From the NCBI GenBank assembly GCA_905193725.1, contig CAJJPW010000016.1, positions 1 to 19,914 on the forward strand: a DNA stretch of 19,914 bases, read 5' to 3'. This stretch comes from an uncultured Eubacteriales bacterium. Its GTDB lineage: Bacteria; Bacillota; Clostridia; Christensenellales; Christensenellaceae. Every line of letters begins with the position of its first letter. Within the stretch, counting starts at the first letter, position 1. Shown one piece after another: positions 1 to 7,620 of this stretch. The notes beneath the pieces were generated by a model that worked only from the letters and a program-made list of their open reading frames with translations, searched no databases and was not told the origin of the DNA. Both the position numbers and the translations under genes were made by a program.

Positions 1-132
1 GGGGGCAGAGCTAGGGTGATCGCCACCGGCGGGCTAGCAAGCCTTATCGCGGCTGAGACAGAGGAAATCGATGAGGTCAATAGTTTGCTCACCTTAAAGG
101 GACTATACTATATTTACAAGAAAAATATCTGA
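1..132 (+). CDS. coaX: Type III pantothenate kinase, C-terminal end (partial)
   Basis: Reading frame 1 is open from the window edge to a TGA at 130-132 and gives the last 43 residues of a protein. The segment [12 protein letters not shown] followed by [13 protein letters not shown] matches the characteristic C-terminus of CoaX, the type III pantothenate kinase that phosphorylates pantothenate in the first step of coenzyme A synthesis. In that family the ATGGLA stretch belongs to the ASKHA-fold core, and the LTL-GL-IY tail is its last helix. The N-terminal nucleotide-binding part lies outside the window. The stop is 22 nt before the hom start on the same strand, with no terminator between, so the two may be co-transcribed. 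Identification rests on motif recall only. Confidence 0.8.
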   Translation, partial: GGRARVIATGGLASLIAAETEEIDEVNSLLTLKGLYYIYKKNI

Positions 133-154
133 GGACGAAAGGGAGTTGGTAACG

Positions 155-1426
155 ATGAGAAAAGTTAACATTGCAATTTTAGGATTGGGGACAGTTGGAT
201 CAGGAGTATATAAAGTAATTGAGGCAGAACATGAGGCGATTATGCATAAAGAAGGCCTGGACTTAGCAGTAAAAAAAGTTCTGGCACTGCAGTACTCGAT
301 TCCCATCCCCGAGGAACTCAAAGCCTCAGATATTGAAGAAGTGGTGAGCGATCCAGAGATTGATGTGGTAGTGGAGGTAATGGGCGGCATAGAACCTGCC
401 AAAACGTTTATTACCAAGGCATTATCACATTCTAAAACAGTGGTTACGGCAAATAAAGAGCTATTAGCGCGTCATTGGCCGGATTTAGAGAAAGTGGCCA
501 AGGAAAATGGCGCAGGTCTTTATTTTGAAGCCAGCGTAGGAGGGGGAATCCCCATTTTGCGCACTGTGTGGGATTCTTTGCAGGCCAATACCATTAAATC
601 GATCTTCGGCATTATCAATGGAACCACAAACTATATTTTGACCAAGATGACGGACGAAGGCCGTGATTTTGATGAAGTATTAAAACAGGCGCAGGAACTG
701 GGTTATGCCGAAGCCAACCCTACCAACGATATTGAAGCATATGACACCATGTATAAGCTTTCTATTTTGGCTTCCATGGCTTTCCATGCGAGAATTCCTG
801 TGGACTATATTTATAGAGAGGGAATTACGAAAATATCTAAGCTGGATATTCAGTACGGAAAAGCGCTGGGTTATGAAGTGAAGCTGTTGGCCATTGGGAA
901 AAAAGAGGGGGAAACCGTACAGGTGCGTGTTCATCCTACCATGATTCCCAAAACACATCCTTTGGCCAATGTAAAGGATTCTTTTAATGCCATCTTCTTG
1001 GATGGTAGTCAGGTAGGCGAAGTGATGTTCTATGGAAAAGGTGCAGGAGATCTACCTACAGCAAGTGCGATTGTTTCGGATATCATCTACTCCTGCCAAG
1101 TGGCAAAACACAAATATGCTACTTTTAGCAACACTACTGAAATCTCCCCCACTCTTATCTTTGAAAACAACTGGGAGACGGAGTTCTTTATTCGCCTCAA
1201 TGTGAAGGATGAACCAGGGGTAATGGCAAAAATCGCCACAGTGTTTGGCAAATACGGCGTGAGTATCAAATCTATCTTACAGCCGGGTGAGGAAGAACAA
1301 GATGGTGTGCCGCTGATGATTGTGACACATAAAGCCAGGGAGATTTCCGTGAAAAAGGCCATTGACGAGATCAAATACATCAAAGAGATTATCGATGTGG
1401 CCAATATGATAAGAGTGGAGAGGTAA
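155..1426 (+). CDS. hom: Homoserine dehydrogenase with C-terminal ACT domain
   Basis: Catalyses NAD(P)H-dependent reduction of aspartate semialdehyde to homoserine, the branch point to threonine and methionine. The start is placed at ATG 155 because AAAGGGAG lies 9 nt upstream; an in-frame TTG at 146 falls on the ribosome binding site and is unlikely. The 423-residue product has a Rossmann motif GLGTVGSG (residues 10-17), the VVTANKELLA strand, the GGGIPI and INGTTNYIL substrate-domain motifs, and the catalytic block with E186, D192, D197 and K201, which match the conserved Glu/Asp/Asp/Lys of the family. An ACT domain (FFIRLNVKDEPGVMAKIA, about residue 345 onward) suggests threonine feedback inhibition. 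Length is normal for the family. A cupin gene follows after 7 nt. thrB and thrC, frequent neighbours, are not in the window. Confidence 0.95.
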   Translation: MRKVNIAILGLGTVGSGVYKVIEAEHEAIMHKEGLDLAVKKVLALQYSIPIPEELKASDIEEVVSDPEIDVVVEVMGGIEPAKTFITKALSHSKTVVTANKELLARHWPDLEKVAKENGAGLYFEASVGGGIPILRTVWDSLQANTIKSIFGIINGTTNYILTKMTDEGRDFDEVLKQAQELGYAEANPTNDIEAYDTMYKLSILASMAFHARIPVDYIYREGITKISKLDIQYGKALGYEVKLLAIGKKEGETVQVRVHPTMIPKTHPLANVKDSFNAIFLDGSQVGEVMFYGKGAGDLPTASAIVSDIIYSCQVAKHKYATFSNTTEISPTLIFENNWETEFFIRLNVKDEPGVMAKIATVFGKYGVSIKSILQPGEEEQDGVPLMIVTHKAREISVKKAIDEIKYIKEIIDVANMIRVER

Positions 1427-1433
1427 CAGAAGC

Positions 1434-1781
1434 ATGATTAAAAGAGCGCAGGAAGTCAAAAGTGAAGTAAAACAGGGTGTATGTGATGGAATTGGGGAAG
1501 CACAGTTTACCCATTTGCTCACAGAGCAGGAACTGCCAGAAAAGTCTCGGCTGTACTCTGTGGTCACATTAAAACCAGGCAATTCCATTGGCTACCATCA
1601 ACATGTAGGCGATGGGGAGAGCTATTGGATCTTAGAGGGGACGGCTCAAGTGGTGGAGGATGGGCAGACCTATGAGCTCCACCCAGGAGATGTGGTGATG
1701 ACATATAGTGGCCACTCTCACAGCATCCAGAATGTGGGTAAAGAGGACCTGAAATTTGTGGCGAGTATCATTTTAGACTAA
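1434..1781 (+). CDS. Small single-domain cupin protein
   Basis: A 115-aa protein formed almost entirely by one cupin barrel. Cupin motif 1 is visible as G49, H55-Q-H57, E62 and G69. Motif 2 is visible as HPGD (83-86), H96 and N100. H55, H57, E62 and H96 form the standard set of metal ligands, so a bound divalent metal is likely. Small cupins include sugar isomerases, dioxygenases and ligand sensors, and nothing here picks out one reaction. The gene starts 7 nt after hom and precedes a strong terminator, so it is very probably the last gene of the coaX/hom transcript. A link to amino-acid metabolism is inference from that position only. Confidence 0.85.
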   Translation: MIKRAQEVKSEVKQGVCDGIGEAQFTHLLTEQELPEKSRLYSVVTLKPGNSIGYHQHVGDGESYWILEGTAQVVEDGQTYELHPGDVVMTYSGHSHSIQNVGKEDLKFVASIILD

Positions 1782-1795
1782 AATTGTGGTGAGAA

Positions 1796-1825
1796 AAAAG
1801 AGCCTGCTTGTGGGCTCTTTTGTTT
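1796..1825 (+). terminator. Rho-independent terminator after the cupin gene
   Basis: AAAAGAGCC (1796-1804) pairs perfectly with GGCTCTTTT (1813-1821) around an 8-nt loop, followed by GTTTGT. It sits 14 nt after the cupin stop and should end the coaX-hom-cupin transcript. Confidence 0.85.
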
Positions 1826-2029
1826 GTGGAGCAAAAGGTGAAAGGGGTAAGATAAGAGGAAAAAAGCTTTTTCCAATATACATGTTAGAGCGAAGGTCGG
1901 AATTTTCATAATCTATGGGGCATTGCACTGGATAAGGTAAATGCTACAAGGAATTTTAACTTTCATTGGGAAAGTATATAGAAAATTTTGTAAAGATATA
2001 ACATGACAAGTATTCATGGAAAAATTAAG
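1826..2029. other. Non-coding upstream part of the hom-cupin / reductase gap
   Basis: I see no convincing gene in this AT-rich 204-bp stretch. It holds only a small inverted repeat, ACTTTC/GAAAGT, near 1959-1976. The recognisable control elements of the downstream operon start at 2030. Confidence 0.5.
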
Positions 2030-2058
2030 TTGACAGAAAAATAAAAAAATGATAGAGT
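2030..2058 (+). promoter_or_regulatory. Sigma-A-type promoter of the nitrogenase-like operon
   Basis: A perfect -35 TTGACA (2030-2035), a 17-bp spacer and TAGAGT (2053-2058; 4 of 6 to TATAAT) form a plausible housekeeping promoter. The predicted start near 2065 falls at the edge of the first palindromic operator, and leaves a leader of about 120 nt before the NifH-like ATG at 2185. Confidence 0.65.
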
Positions 2059-2065
2059 AGTTAGT

Positions 2066-2084
2066 GGTTAGTATAGACTAACTA
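2066..2084. promoter_or_regulatory. Palindromic operator 1
   Basis: GGTTAGTATAGACTAACTA contains the perfect inverted repeat GTTAGT-N4-ACTAAC (2067-2082). It begins just after the -10 box, about at the transcription start, where a bound repressor would block RNA polymerase. An extra TTAGT half-site lies at 2061-2065. The cognate regulator is not in the window. Confidence 0.65.
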
Positions 2085-2114
2085 AAGGGGTGAAGAGGTG
2101 TAAGATGCCCCTTT
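2084..2114 (+). promoter_or_regulatory. Possible leader hairpin between the two operators
   Basis: AAAGGGG (2084-2090) can pair with CCCCTTT (2108-2114) over a 17-nt loop, followed by the T-rich CTATTTTCTCATTT. The stem is only 7 bp and overlaps the end of operator 1, so an attenuator role is weakly supported. Confidence 0.3.
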
Positions 2115-2128
2115 CTATTTTCTCATTT

Positions 2129-2147
2129 GGTTAGTTGAAACTAACTA
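2129..2147. promoter_or_regulatory. Palindromic operator 2
   Basis: GGTTAGTTGAAACTAACTA repeats operator 1 in 15 of 19 positions; only the four central bases differ. The inverted repeat GTTAGT-N4-ACTAAC spans 2130-2145. Its distance of exactly 63 bp from operator 1 is about six helical turns, placing both sites on the same DNA face, as expected for cooperative or looped binding. Confidence 0.65.
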
Positions 2148-2184
2148 TTGGGTGGGATAAATAACGGGAAAGGACAACAAACGG

Positions 2185-2970
2185 ATGATCAAAATTGCTT
2201 TGTATGGCAAAGGGGGAATTGGAAAGTCGACGACAGCATCTAATTTATCGGCAGCCCTTGCAGAAAAGGGATACCGGGTAATGCAGATTGGCTGTGATCC
2301 AAAAGCGGATTCCACACAGAACTTATCGGGGATTGACAAGGCCGTTACGGTATTAGATGCCCTGAGAGAAAAAGGGGACGGCATTCAGCTAGAAGATATT
2401 GTAAAAGAGGGATATGGTGGTGTCTTGTGTGTAGAGGCAGGCGGGCCCACTCCTGGAATTGGCTGCGCAGGCCGGGGCATCATTACGGCTTTTGAAAAGC
2501 TGGAGGAATTAAACGCATATGAAATATTTAAACCGGATATCGTTCTATATGACGTTCTGGGCGACGTAGTGTGCGGAGGATTTGCAATGCCTATACGAGG
2601 TGGCTATGCAGATGACGTATTTGTGGTGACTTCTGGGGAAAAAATGGCTCTTTATGCAGCGGCGAACATCGCTCTGGCAATCGACAATTTTAAAAAGAGG
2701 GGATATGCTTCCTTTTCTGGCATAATCCTAAACGCTCGCAATGTAGAACGGGAAGAGGAGCTGGTAGAGGAATTTGCTAGAGAAGTGGGGACCAGAATTG
2801 TAAAAAAGATTCCCCGCAGCAGATTTGTGCAGCGGGCAGAAGGGCAGCACAAGACGGTAATTGAGGCTTTTCCAGAAAGCGAGATGGCAAAGGAATATCG
2901 GATTCTGGCAAAGCGAGTGCTGGAGATCTGTGGAAAAGGAGGGCAAAAAAATGCCAGTGAATATGTGTGA
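2185..2970 (+). CDS. Nitrogenase-like iron protein (NifH/BchL/CfbC superfamily reductase)
   Basis: An ATP-driven electron donor that would bridge a homodimer with one [4Fe-4S] cluster and pass electrons to the D/K-like partner encoded next. The 261-residue product has the P-loop GKGGIGKST (8-16), a switch I-type DPKADST (38-44), the first cluster cysteine C94 in [10 protein letters not shown]97 at the place of the NifH arginine that is ADP-ribosylated in some bacteria, and the second cluster cysteine C130 in [22 protein letters not shown] stands 10 nt before the ATG. The last 20 nt overlap the next gene. It is somewhat shorter than true NifH (about 275-295 aa). It clearly belongs to the superfamily, but I cannot assign it to NifH, BchL, CfbC or MarH, and the absence of nifB/E/N/V argues against N2 fixation. 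Confidence 0.9.
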   Translation: MIKIALYGKGGIGKSTTASNLSAALAEKGYRVMQIGCDPKADSTQNLSGIDKAVTVLDALREKGDGIQLEDIVKEGYGGVLCVEAGGPTPGIGCAGRGIITAFEKLEELNAYEIFKPDIVLYDVLGDVVCGGFAMPIRGGYADDVFVVTSGEKMALYAAANIALAIDNFKKRGYASFSGIILNARNVEREEELVEEFAREVGTRIVKKIPRSRFVQRAEGQHKTVIEAFPESEMAKEYRILAKRVLEICGKGGQKNASEYV

Positions 2971-4207
2971 TTTTACCAGGACTCTTCAATATGCGTCTCC
3001 TGCGCGGGGCGGCTGGAGCATTGTGCGTATGGCGATGCAGGTGCCAGAAAGCTATCAACTGTTCGTCGGGCCCGCGGCGTGTATGCGCCACATCATGCTT
3101 TCCTCTATGGAACTTGGGATTGACGATCGCATTTCCTGGATGATGATACGGGAAGAGGATATCGTCTCTGGCAGTTATGAACAACTTATCTTGCAGAATG
3201 TGGACGAATTGCTAGGAAATATGAAGCCCAGGCCCCGGGTCTTTATGATCTTTGTGACTTGCATTGACAACTTGCTAGGGACAGATCATGAGGTGTTTTT
3301 AGGGCCACTAAACGAAAAGTACCCAGGGACAAAGACAATAGTCTGCTTTATGAATCCCATTACTGGAGATGGGCCGGCACCGCCAGCAGTGACCATACAG
3401 GACAGCATGTATTCCCTGCTGAAATTTCCTGAGAAAAAAGAACGAGCCGTCAACTTCATCGGAAGCAATCTGGCACCGGAACAGGATAACGAGCTGGTTT
3501 GCCTGCTCCAAGAATACGGATTTAAGACCAACCACATTAGCCAGTATCAGACTTTCGATGAATTTCAGACTATGGGTTCGAGTGTGCTCAATATTGTAAC
3601 AGCGCCACTGGCGCTATATGCCGCCAAACAGATGAAGCTGCGCTATGGGCTAGAGTATCTCTACCTGCCGGTCAGTTACACCTTTGATGAAATTGAGCAG
3701 GGAGTAAAGAGGGTATGTGAAGTGCTAAAACTGCCGGTTCCGGATTTATCAGAAACACGCCATGCAGCAGAGGATAAAGTGAAGGAGACGGCAAAAGCCC
3801 TAGATGGCCAGTCCATCTGTATCGACTATGCCGCTACTTATCGAACTTTTGGACTGGCCAGGCTGCTACTAGAATACGGATTCCAGGTGGACGCCTTATA
3901 TGTGTCCGAGTGTCTTCCGGTGGATCGAGAGCATATGAAGTGGATTAAGGAAAACCATCAGGAAGTAGCCGTTCTACAGCCCGAGCGCTTTTCCATGGTG
4001 GGCAAAGAGCAGGACAAGAAAGACGCACTATGCATTGGCTTTGAAGCGGCCTATTATACAGGATCGCCCCATGTGGTTCCACTGGCGGCAGACGGGGAGC
4101 ATTACGGGTTTGCAGGGGTGATATCCCTGATGAAAAAAATACGCAGGGAAAGCAAGCATTCATATGATTTGGAACAGCTGGTAAAAGACAGCGGATTGGT
4201 GGTGTGA
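2951..4207 (+). CDS. Nitrogenase component 1-like subunit, NifD-like
   Basis: A 418-residue catalytic subunit partner for the iron protein. ATG 2951 is chosen because AAAAGGAGGG lies 7 nt upstream; the frame is open back to 2861 but that part only overlaps the NifH-like gene. Recognisable features are GPAACMRH with C44, comparable to the HGP-GC cysteine of NifD, and [13 protein letters not shown] with C104, comparable to the cysteine before IGDD. Their spacing of 60 residues is close to NifD and ChlN. C6 may be a third ligand, but its distance to C44 is longer than usual. I see no motif that I can align with the FeMo-cofactor ligands Cys275 and His442. It is shorter than NifD (about 490 aa). 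The start overlaps the upstream gene by 20 nt and the next gene follows after 1 nt, which suggests translational coupling and a fixed complex. Confidence 0.85.
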   Translation: MPVNMCDFTRTLQYASPARGGWSIVRMAMQVPESYQLFVGPAACMRHIMLSSMELGIDDRISWMMIREEDIVSGSYEQLILQNVDELLGNMKPRPRVFMIFVTCIDNLLGTDHEVFLGPLNEKYPGTKTIVCFMNPITGDGPAPPAVTIQDSMYSLLKFPEKKERAVNFIGSNLAPEQDNELVCLLQEYGFKTNHISQYQTFDEFQTMGSSVLNIVTAPLALYAAKQMKLRYGLEYLYLPVSYTFDEIEQGVKRVCEVLKLPVPDLSETRHAAEDKVKETAKALDGQSICIDYAATYRTFGLARLLLEYGFQVDALYVSECLPVDREHMKWIKENHQEVAVLQPERFSMVGKEQDKKDALCIGFEAAYYTGSPHVVPLAADGEHYGFAGVISLMKKIRRESKHSYDLEQLVKDSGLVV

Positions 4208-4208
4208 T

Positions 4209-5351
4209 ATGAAACAGGTATACTTACAACTTCCTCCATTTGCGCCTGATTATTCAGGTGTATGCTCTGCGCTATTTGAGTTGGGAGGTATGATTATTAT
4301 TCACGATGCCTGCGGCTGTACCGGCAATTATACAGGATTTGACGAGCCGCGCTGGTATGGATCAAAAAGCAAAGTGTATTGCTCGGTGTTGCGCCAAATA
4401 GACGCGATTATCGGGGATGATGAAAAGCTGATTGGCAGGATATTAGAAGCGGCGGAAGAGATGAAACCGAAATTCATCTGCATCACAGGGAGCCCTGTGC
4501 CCATGGTCATAGGCACGGACTTTCAGGGCCTTGCCAGAGAAGTGGAACAGCGCACAGGACTGCCTTCCTTTGGATTTGCCACCACGGGGCTGAAATTATA
4601 TGACTCAGGTGTGGCCGATGCCTTTCTTGCCCTTGTCAAGCGGTTTGTAAAAAAGGAGGAGACCGTGCCTGGCCGAATCAATCTCTTGGGGCTGACGCCG
4701 CTGGATTTCTATACCGATTCGAACGCACAAGACATCAAAGCTGCATTGGAAGCATGGGGTTATACCGTTGGCGCATCTATTGCCATGGGCACTACTCTGG
4801 AGGATATCGCTACCTGTGGATCCGCTCAGGCGAATGTGGTGGTTTCTCAAAGCGGGCTGAAAATGGCCAAATATATGGAAGAACAGCTAGGGATCCCATA
4901 TGTGGTCGGAGTACCGGTGGGAAAAGCGACATGGCTTATGAAGGCTTTAGAGCAGGCGTGCAGGGAAGGGAAAAGCGTGATACCAGAGCCAGTTGTCGGT
5001 GGAAGACGGGTGCTGATCATGGGAGAACAGGTGATCTCAGATGCTATCCGGCGCTATCTCATGGAAGAGCAGGGCCTTTTGGGAATTTCGGTAGTAAACA
5101 TCTTTACACCTTGCCCAGAGATTGCAGGGCCGGAGGATTTTCAGGCCACAGGCGAAAAGGAGTTAGGGGCACTGGTCAACGGCGGTAGTGAAACAGTCAT
5201 TGCCGACCCAATGCTGGGTTGGCTGTTAAAACCAGGCAGTAACACTCAGTGGATCGATTTCCCCATACCCGCGGTGTCCAGCAAAATTAACTGGAAAAAA
5301 TGCGTGCCGTTTATTGGGAAAAAAGCGGAAGCACTGGCAAAACAGATCTAA
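4209..5351 (+). CDS. Nitrogenase component 1-like subunit, NifK-like
   Basis: The second subunit (380 residues) of the presumed heterotetrameric reductase. Near the N-terminus it carries C19-SALFELGGMIIIHDA-C35-G-C37-TGN; the H-x3-GC pattern aligns C37 with the second P-cluster cysteine of NifK. DAIIGDDEKL (65-74) resembles the DA-GG-L segment of NifK/NifN, and FICITGSPVPMVIGTD supplies C91 at the place of the third cysteine. The first canonical cysteine position seems shifted, with C19 a possible substitute. C35 and C58 are additional. The protein is much shorter than NifK (about 520 aa). Its ATG starts 1 nt after the previous stop with only a weak GGTGGTG upstream, so translation probably depends on coupling. 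Family membership is clear; the substrate is unknown. Confidence 0.85.
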   Translation: MKQVYLQLPPFAPDYSGVCSALFELGGMIIIHDACGCTGNYTGFDEPRWYGSKSKVYCSVLRQIDAIIGDDEKLIGRILEAAEEMKPKFICITGSPVPMVIGTDFQGLAREVEQRTGLPSFGFATTGLKLYDSGVADAFLALVKRFVKKEETVPGRINLLGLTPLDFYTDSNAQDIKAALEAWGYTVGASIAMGTTLEDIATCGSAQANVVVSQSGLKMAKYMEEQLGIPYVVGVPVGKATWLMKALEQACREGKSVIPEPVVGGRRVLIMGEQVISDAIRRYLMEEQGLLGISVVNIFTPCPEIAGPEDFQATGEKELGALVNGGSETVIADPMLGWLLKPGSNTQWIDFPIPAVSSKINWKKCVPFIGKKAEALAKQI

Positions 5352-5408
5352 AGTATGGCAGCTGCCAACTTAGAAATATTATATTTTATCAAAGAAAGAA
5401 GGTATGGT

Positions 5409-6596
5409 ATGAAAAGGACGTTAACCATTGTACTAGCAGTTGTATTATGTATGGCATTTATGCTCACAAGCTGCTCCTCACAGGAGACAGCCACTACTTC
5501 GGAACAGCCTCAGGAAAGTACAGCTTCTGAAGCACCGGTTTCCGAAGCGCCGGCAGAAGAGCCAGAAGAATCTCAAGGGACGAAAACTGTAGTAGACCAT
5601 GCGGGAAATGAAGTAGTACTTCCAGCAAATGTAGAGCGAGTGGCAATTGGCGGATTGACACCGTTGACCTCTGTTTACTGTATGTTCATGGGATCTACAG
5701 AGGGGTTAGTAGGCATTCATCCGGATTCTAAGAACGCTGCGGTCAATTCCATCTTAGGGGAAGCATACCCAGGGCTGGCCGATATTCCAGACGGCTGGGC
5801 CAGTGGCGATGAAATCAATGTAGAAGAACTCATAGCGCTGGACCCAGATGTAGTGTTTTATAATGCCGATGTGACGGCAAACTATGAAGCGCTGTCGGCA
5901 GCGGGGATCCCAGCAGTGGGTTTTTCCACTACCCTATTCGACGATTACAATACCATTGACAATTTTAATGCCTGGATTGAGTTATTAGAAGAAGTAATGG
6001 GGCCATCCGACCGCGCTGACGGGATTATCGCTTATGGCGAAGAAGTACAGAAAATGGTAGCAGATCGGCTGGCAAACATTTCCGAGGAGGAAAAACCAAA
6101 TACACTGATCCTCTCTAATTACAACGAATCTGCCATCACTGCAGGTGGCACCAGCTATGCCAATTACTGGATTACCAGTACTGGAGGAAACAACGTAGGT
6201 TATGAGGTGGGCGCATTTGTAGCAGAAGTGAATATGGAACAGATTTACAAATGGAACCCAGATGTAATCTTCTTAAACAGCTTTTCTGCCTATACTCCAG
6301 AAGACCTATACAATAACACGGCAGTAGAAGGGCACGATTGGAGTGGCGTGGCAGCCGTCCAAAACCAGCGGGTATATAAGATCCCACTGGGCATGTACTA
6401 CTGGTTCCCACCGTCTTCCGACTCACCGCTGATGCTCCAGTGGATGGCAAAACAGATGTATCCTGAGCTGTTTGAAGATCTAGACATCCAGCAGGAAATC
6501 AAAGATTATTACAGTGAATTTTACGGGCTGGAACTCACCGACGAACAGGTAGATCAGATTCTGAACCCGACGCCGGAATCTGCAGCTGCATTCTAG
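5409..6596 (+). CDS. ABC transporter substrate-binding lipoprotein, FecB/BtuF type
   Basis: An extracellular, membrane-anchored receptor for a metallophore, heme, cobamide or similar chelate. ATG 5409 is preferred: AGAAGG lies 6 nt upstream, and it yields an N-terminus MKRT, a hydrophobic segment and the lipobox LTSC with C22 as the lipidated residue. An ATG at 5355 would add 18 residues before the signal peptide. After a Ser/Glu/Ala-rich linker (about 25-60) comes TKTVVDHAGNEVVLPANVERVAI, the usual opening of the helical-backbone periplasmic-binding fold, then GDEINVEELIALDPDVVFYN, typical of the first lobe. The 395-aa length fits. It directly follows the NifK-like gene and precedes the permease, so uptake and reduction are presumably coordinated. 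The ligand cannot be read from sequence. Confidence 0.88.
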   Translation: MKRTLTIVLAVVLCMAFMLTSCSSQETATTSEQPQESTASEAPVSEAPAEEPEESQGTKTVVDHAGNEVVLPANVERVAIGGLTPLTSVYCMFMGSTEGLVGIHPDSKNAAVNSILGEAYPGLADIPDGWASGDEINVEELIALDPDVVFYNADVTANYEALSAAGIPAVGFSTTLFDDYNTIDNFNAWIELLEEVMGPSDRADGIIAYGEEVQKMVADRLANISEEEKPNTLILSNYNESAITAGGTSYANYWITSTGGNNVGYEVGAFVAEVNMEQIYKWNPDVIFLNSFSAYTPEDLYNNTAVEGHDWSGVAAVQNQRVYKIPLGMYYWFPPSSDSPLMLQWMAKQMYPELFEDLDIQQEIKDYYSEFYGLELTDEQVDQILNPTPESAAAF

Positions 6597-6600
6597 GCAC

Positions 6601-7620
6601 ATGAGCACGCTCAGAAAAAACCATGTACTGCGGAATTTGATATGGATTCTACTGCCCATTCTGACGGCAATTTTCTGCATGGGTATTGGTAGAATGTCCT
6701 TATCCCCTGGCGAGATCGTTTCTAACTTAGCGCAAATTATCGTAGGCGGTCCGGACAGCGTGGATCCCCAGATATACAGCGTATTGATCAACGTGCGGCT
6801 GCCTCGCATGATTTTGGCGGGATTGTGTGGTGCAGGGCTTTCAGTATCCGGCGCGGCATTTCAGAGCATTTTTTCCAATGCTCTGGCCACGCCGGATACC
6901 CTGGGCGTTGCGGCTGGCTCCAGTTTTGGCGCAGCATTGGCTTTGCTCTTCGGAGCTGGGATGATCGTCGTACAGGTGAGTGCACTTGCCGTTGGATTTA
7001 TCGCTGTGGGCTTGACGTACATGATAAGCCGTCAGAAGGGCGGGACGAGTACTGTTATGGTAATCCTCTCGGGCATGGTGATTGCCGCTCTGTTCGAAGC
7101 AGGGATCTCCATTATCAAGTTCATCGCAGATACCGAATCCCAGCTTCCTGCCATTACCTATTGGCTGATGGGGAGCCTGGCGAGCATCAGCTACAGCAGT
7201 TTGGCCCTAGGCGTTCCCTTCATTTTGGTAGGATTGGGCCTGATCTTTGCCATGCGTTGGAAGCTCAATGTGCTGATGCTCAGTGAGGATGAGGCAAAGA
7301 CAATGGGCATCAATATCAAGGTGATGCGTGTGGTGATCGCGCTGGCAGCCACCATGATTACAGCTTCTTGCGTCTCCATGTGTGGACAGGTAGGATGGGT
7401 GGGACTGCTGATCCCCCATATTTGCCGAATGATGTTCGGCAGCAACAACCAACATATTATTCCAGCGAGCATCAGTTTGGGAGCTGTATTTTTGCTGATT
7501 ATGGATACTGTTGCGCGCAGTGCCACGGCGGCAGAGATCCCGATTTCCATACTCACCTCGGTGATTGGCGCTCCTTTCTTTATCGCTCTGCTAAAAAAGA
7601 CAAGGGGGTCTAATCTGTGA
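6601..7620 (+). CDS. FecCD-family ABC transporter permease
   Basis: A 339-aa polytopic membrane protein that would form the homodimeric translocation channel for the chelate captured by the upstream lipoprotein. It has the family landmarks RLPRMILAGLCGAGLSVSGA and FSNALATPDTLGVAAGSSFGA near the N-terminus, the PAITYWLMGSLASISY segment in the middle, and GQVGWVGLLIPHICRMMFG near the end, where the cytoplasmic coupling helix contacts the ATPase. Many hydrophobic segments agree with about ten membrane spans. The start is 4 nt after the receptor stop and the end overlaps the ATPase start by 4 nt (GTGA), so the three transporter genes are a translationally coupled unit. Confidence 0.92.
   Translation: MSTLRKNHVLRNLIWILLPILTAIFCMGIGRMSLSPGEIVSNLAQIIVGGPDSVDPQIYSVLINVRLPRMILAGLCGAGLSVSGAAFQSIFSNALATPDTLGVAAGSSFGAALALLFGAGMIVVQVSALAVGFIAVGLTYMISRQKGGTSTVMVILSGMVIAALFEAGISIIKFIADTESQLPAITYWLMGSLASISYSSLALGVPFILVGLGLIFAMRWKLNVLMLSEDEAKTMGINIKVMRVVIALAATMITASCVSMCGQVGWVGLLIPHICRMMFGSNNQHIIPASISLGAVFLLIMDTVARSATAAEIPISILTSVIGAPFFIALLKKTRGSNL

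Noticed and set aside
2066..2147. DtxR/IdeR-type iron box
   Set aside because: Half-sites GTTAG/CTAAC look similar, but the iron box has a 1-bp centre, whereas here six bases separate these half-sites; the resemblance is not enough to name the regulator.
2861..2950. N-terminal extension of the NifD-like protein back to ATG 2861
   Set aside because: This stretch lies wholly inside the NifH-like gene in another frame, while a strong AAAAGGAGGG ribosome binding site serves ATG 2951.
4754..5188. 144-residue plus-strand reading frame inside the NifK-like gene
   Set aside because: It is a different frame of a well-supported gene, with a Gly/Arg-rich low-information product and no ribosome binding site.
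2185..5351. Calling the HDK genes a true N2-fixing nifHDK operon
   Set aside because: Both large subunits are much shorter than NifD/NifK, no cofactor-ligand motifs could be aligned, and no nifB, nifE, nifN or nifV is in the window; the operon partner is an importer.
6825..7286. 153-residue plus-strand reading frame inside the permease gene
   Set aside because: Alternative frame of a clear FecCD permease; no homology or start signal.
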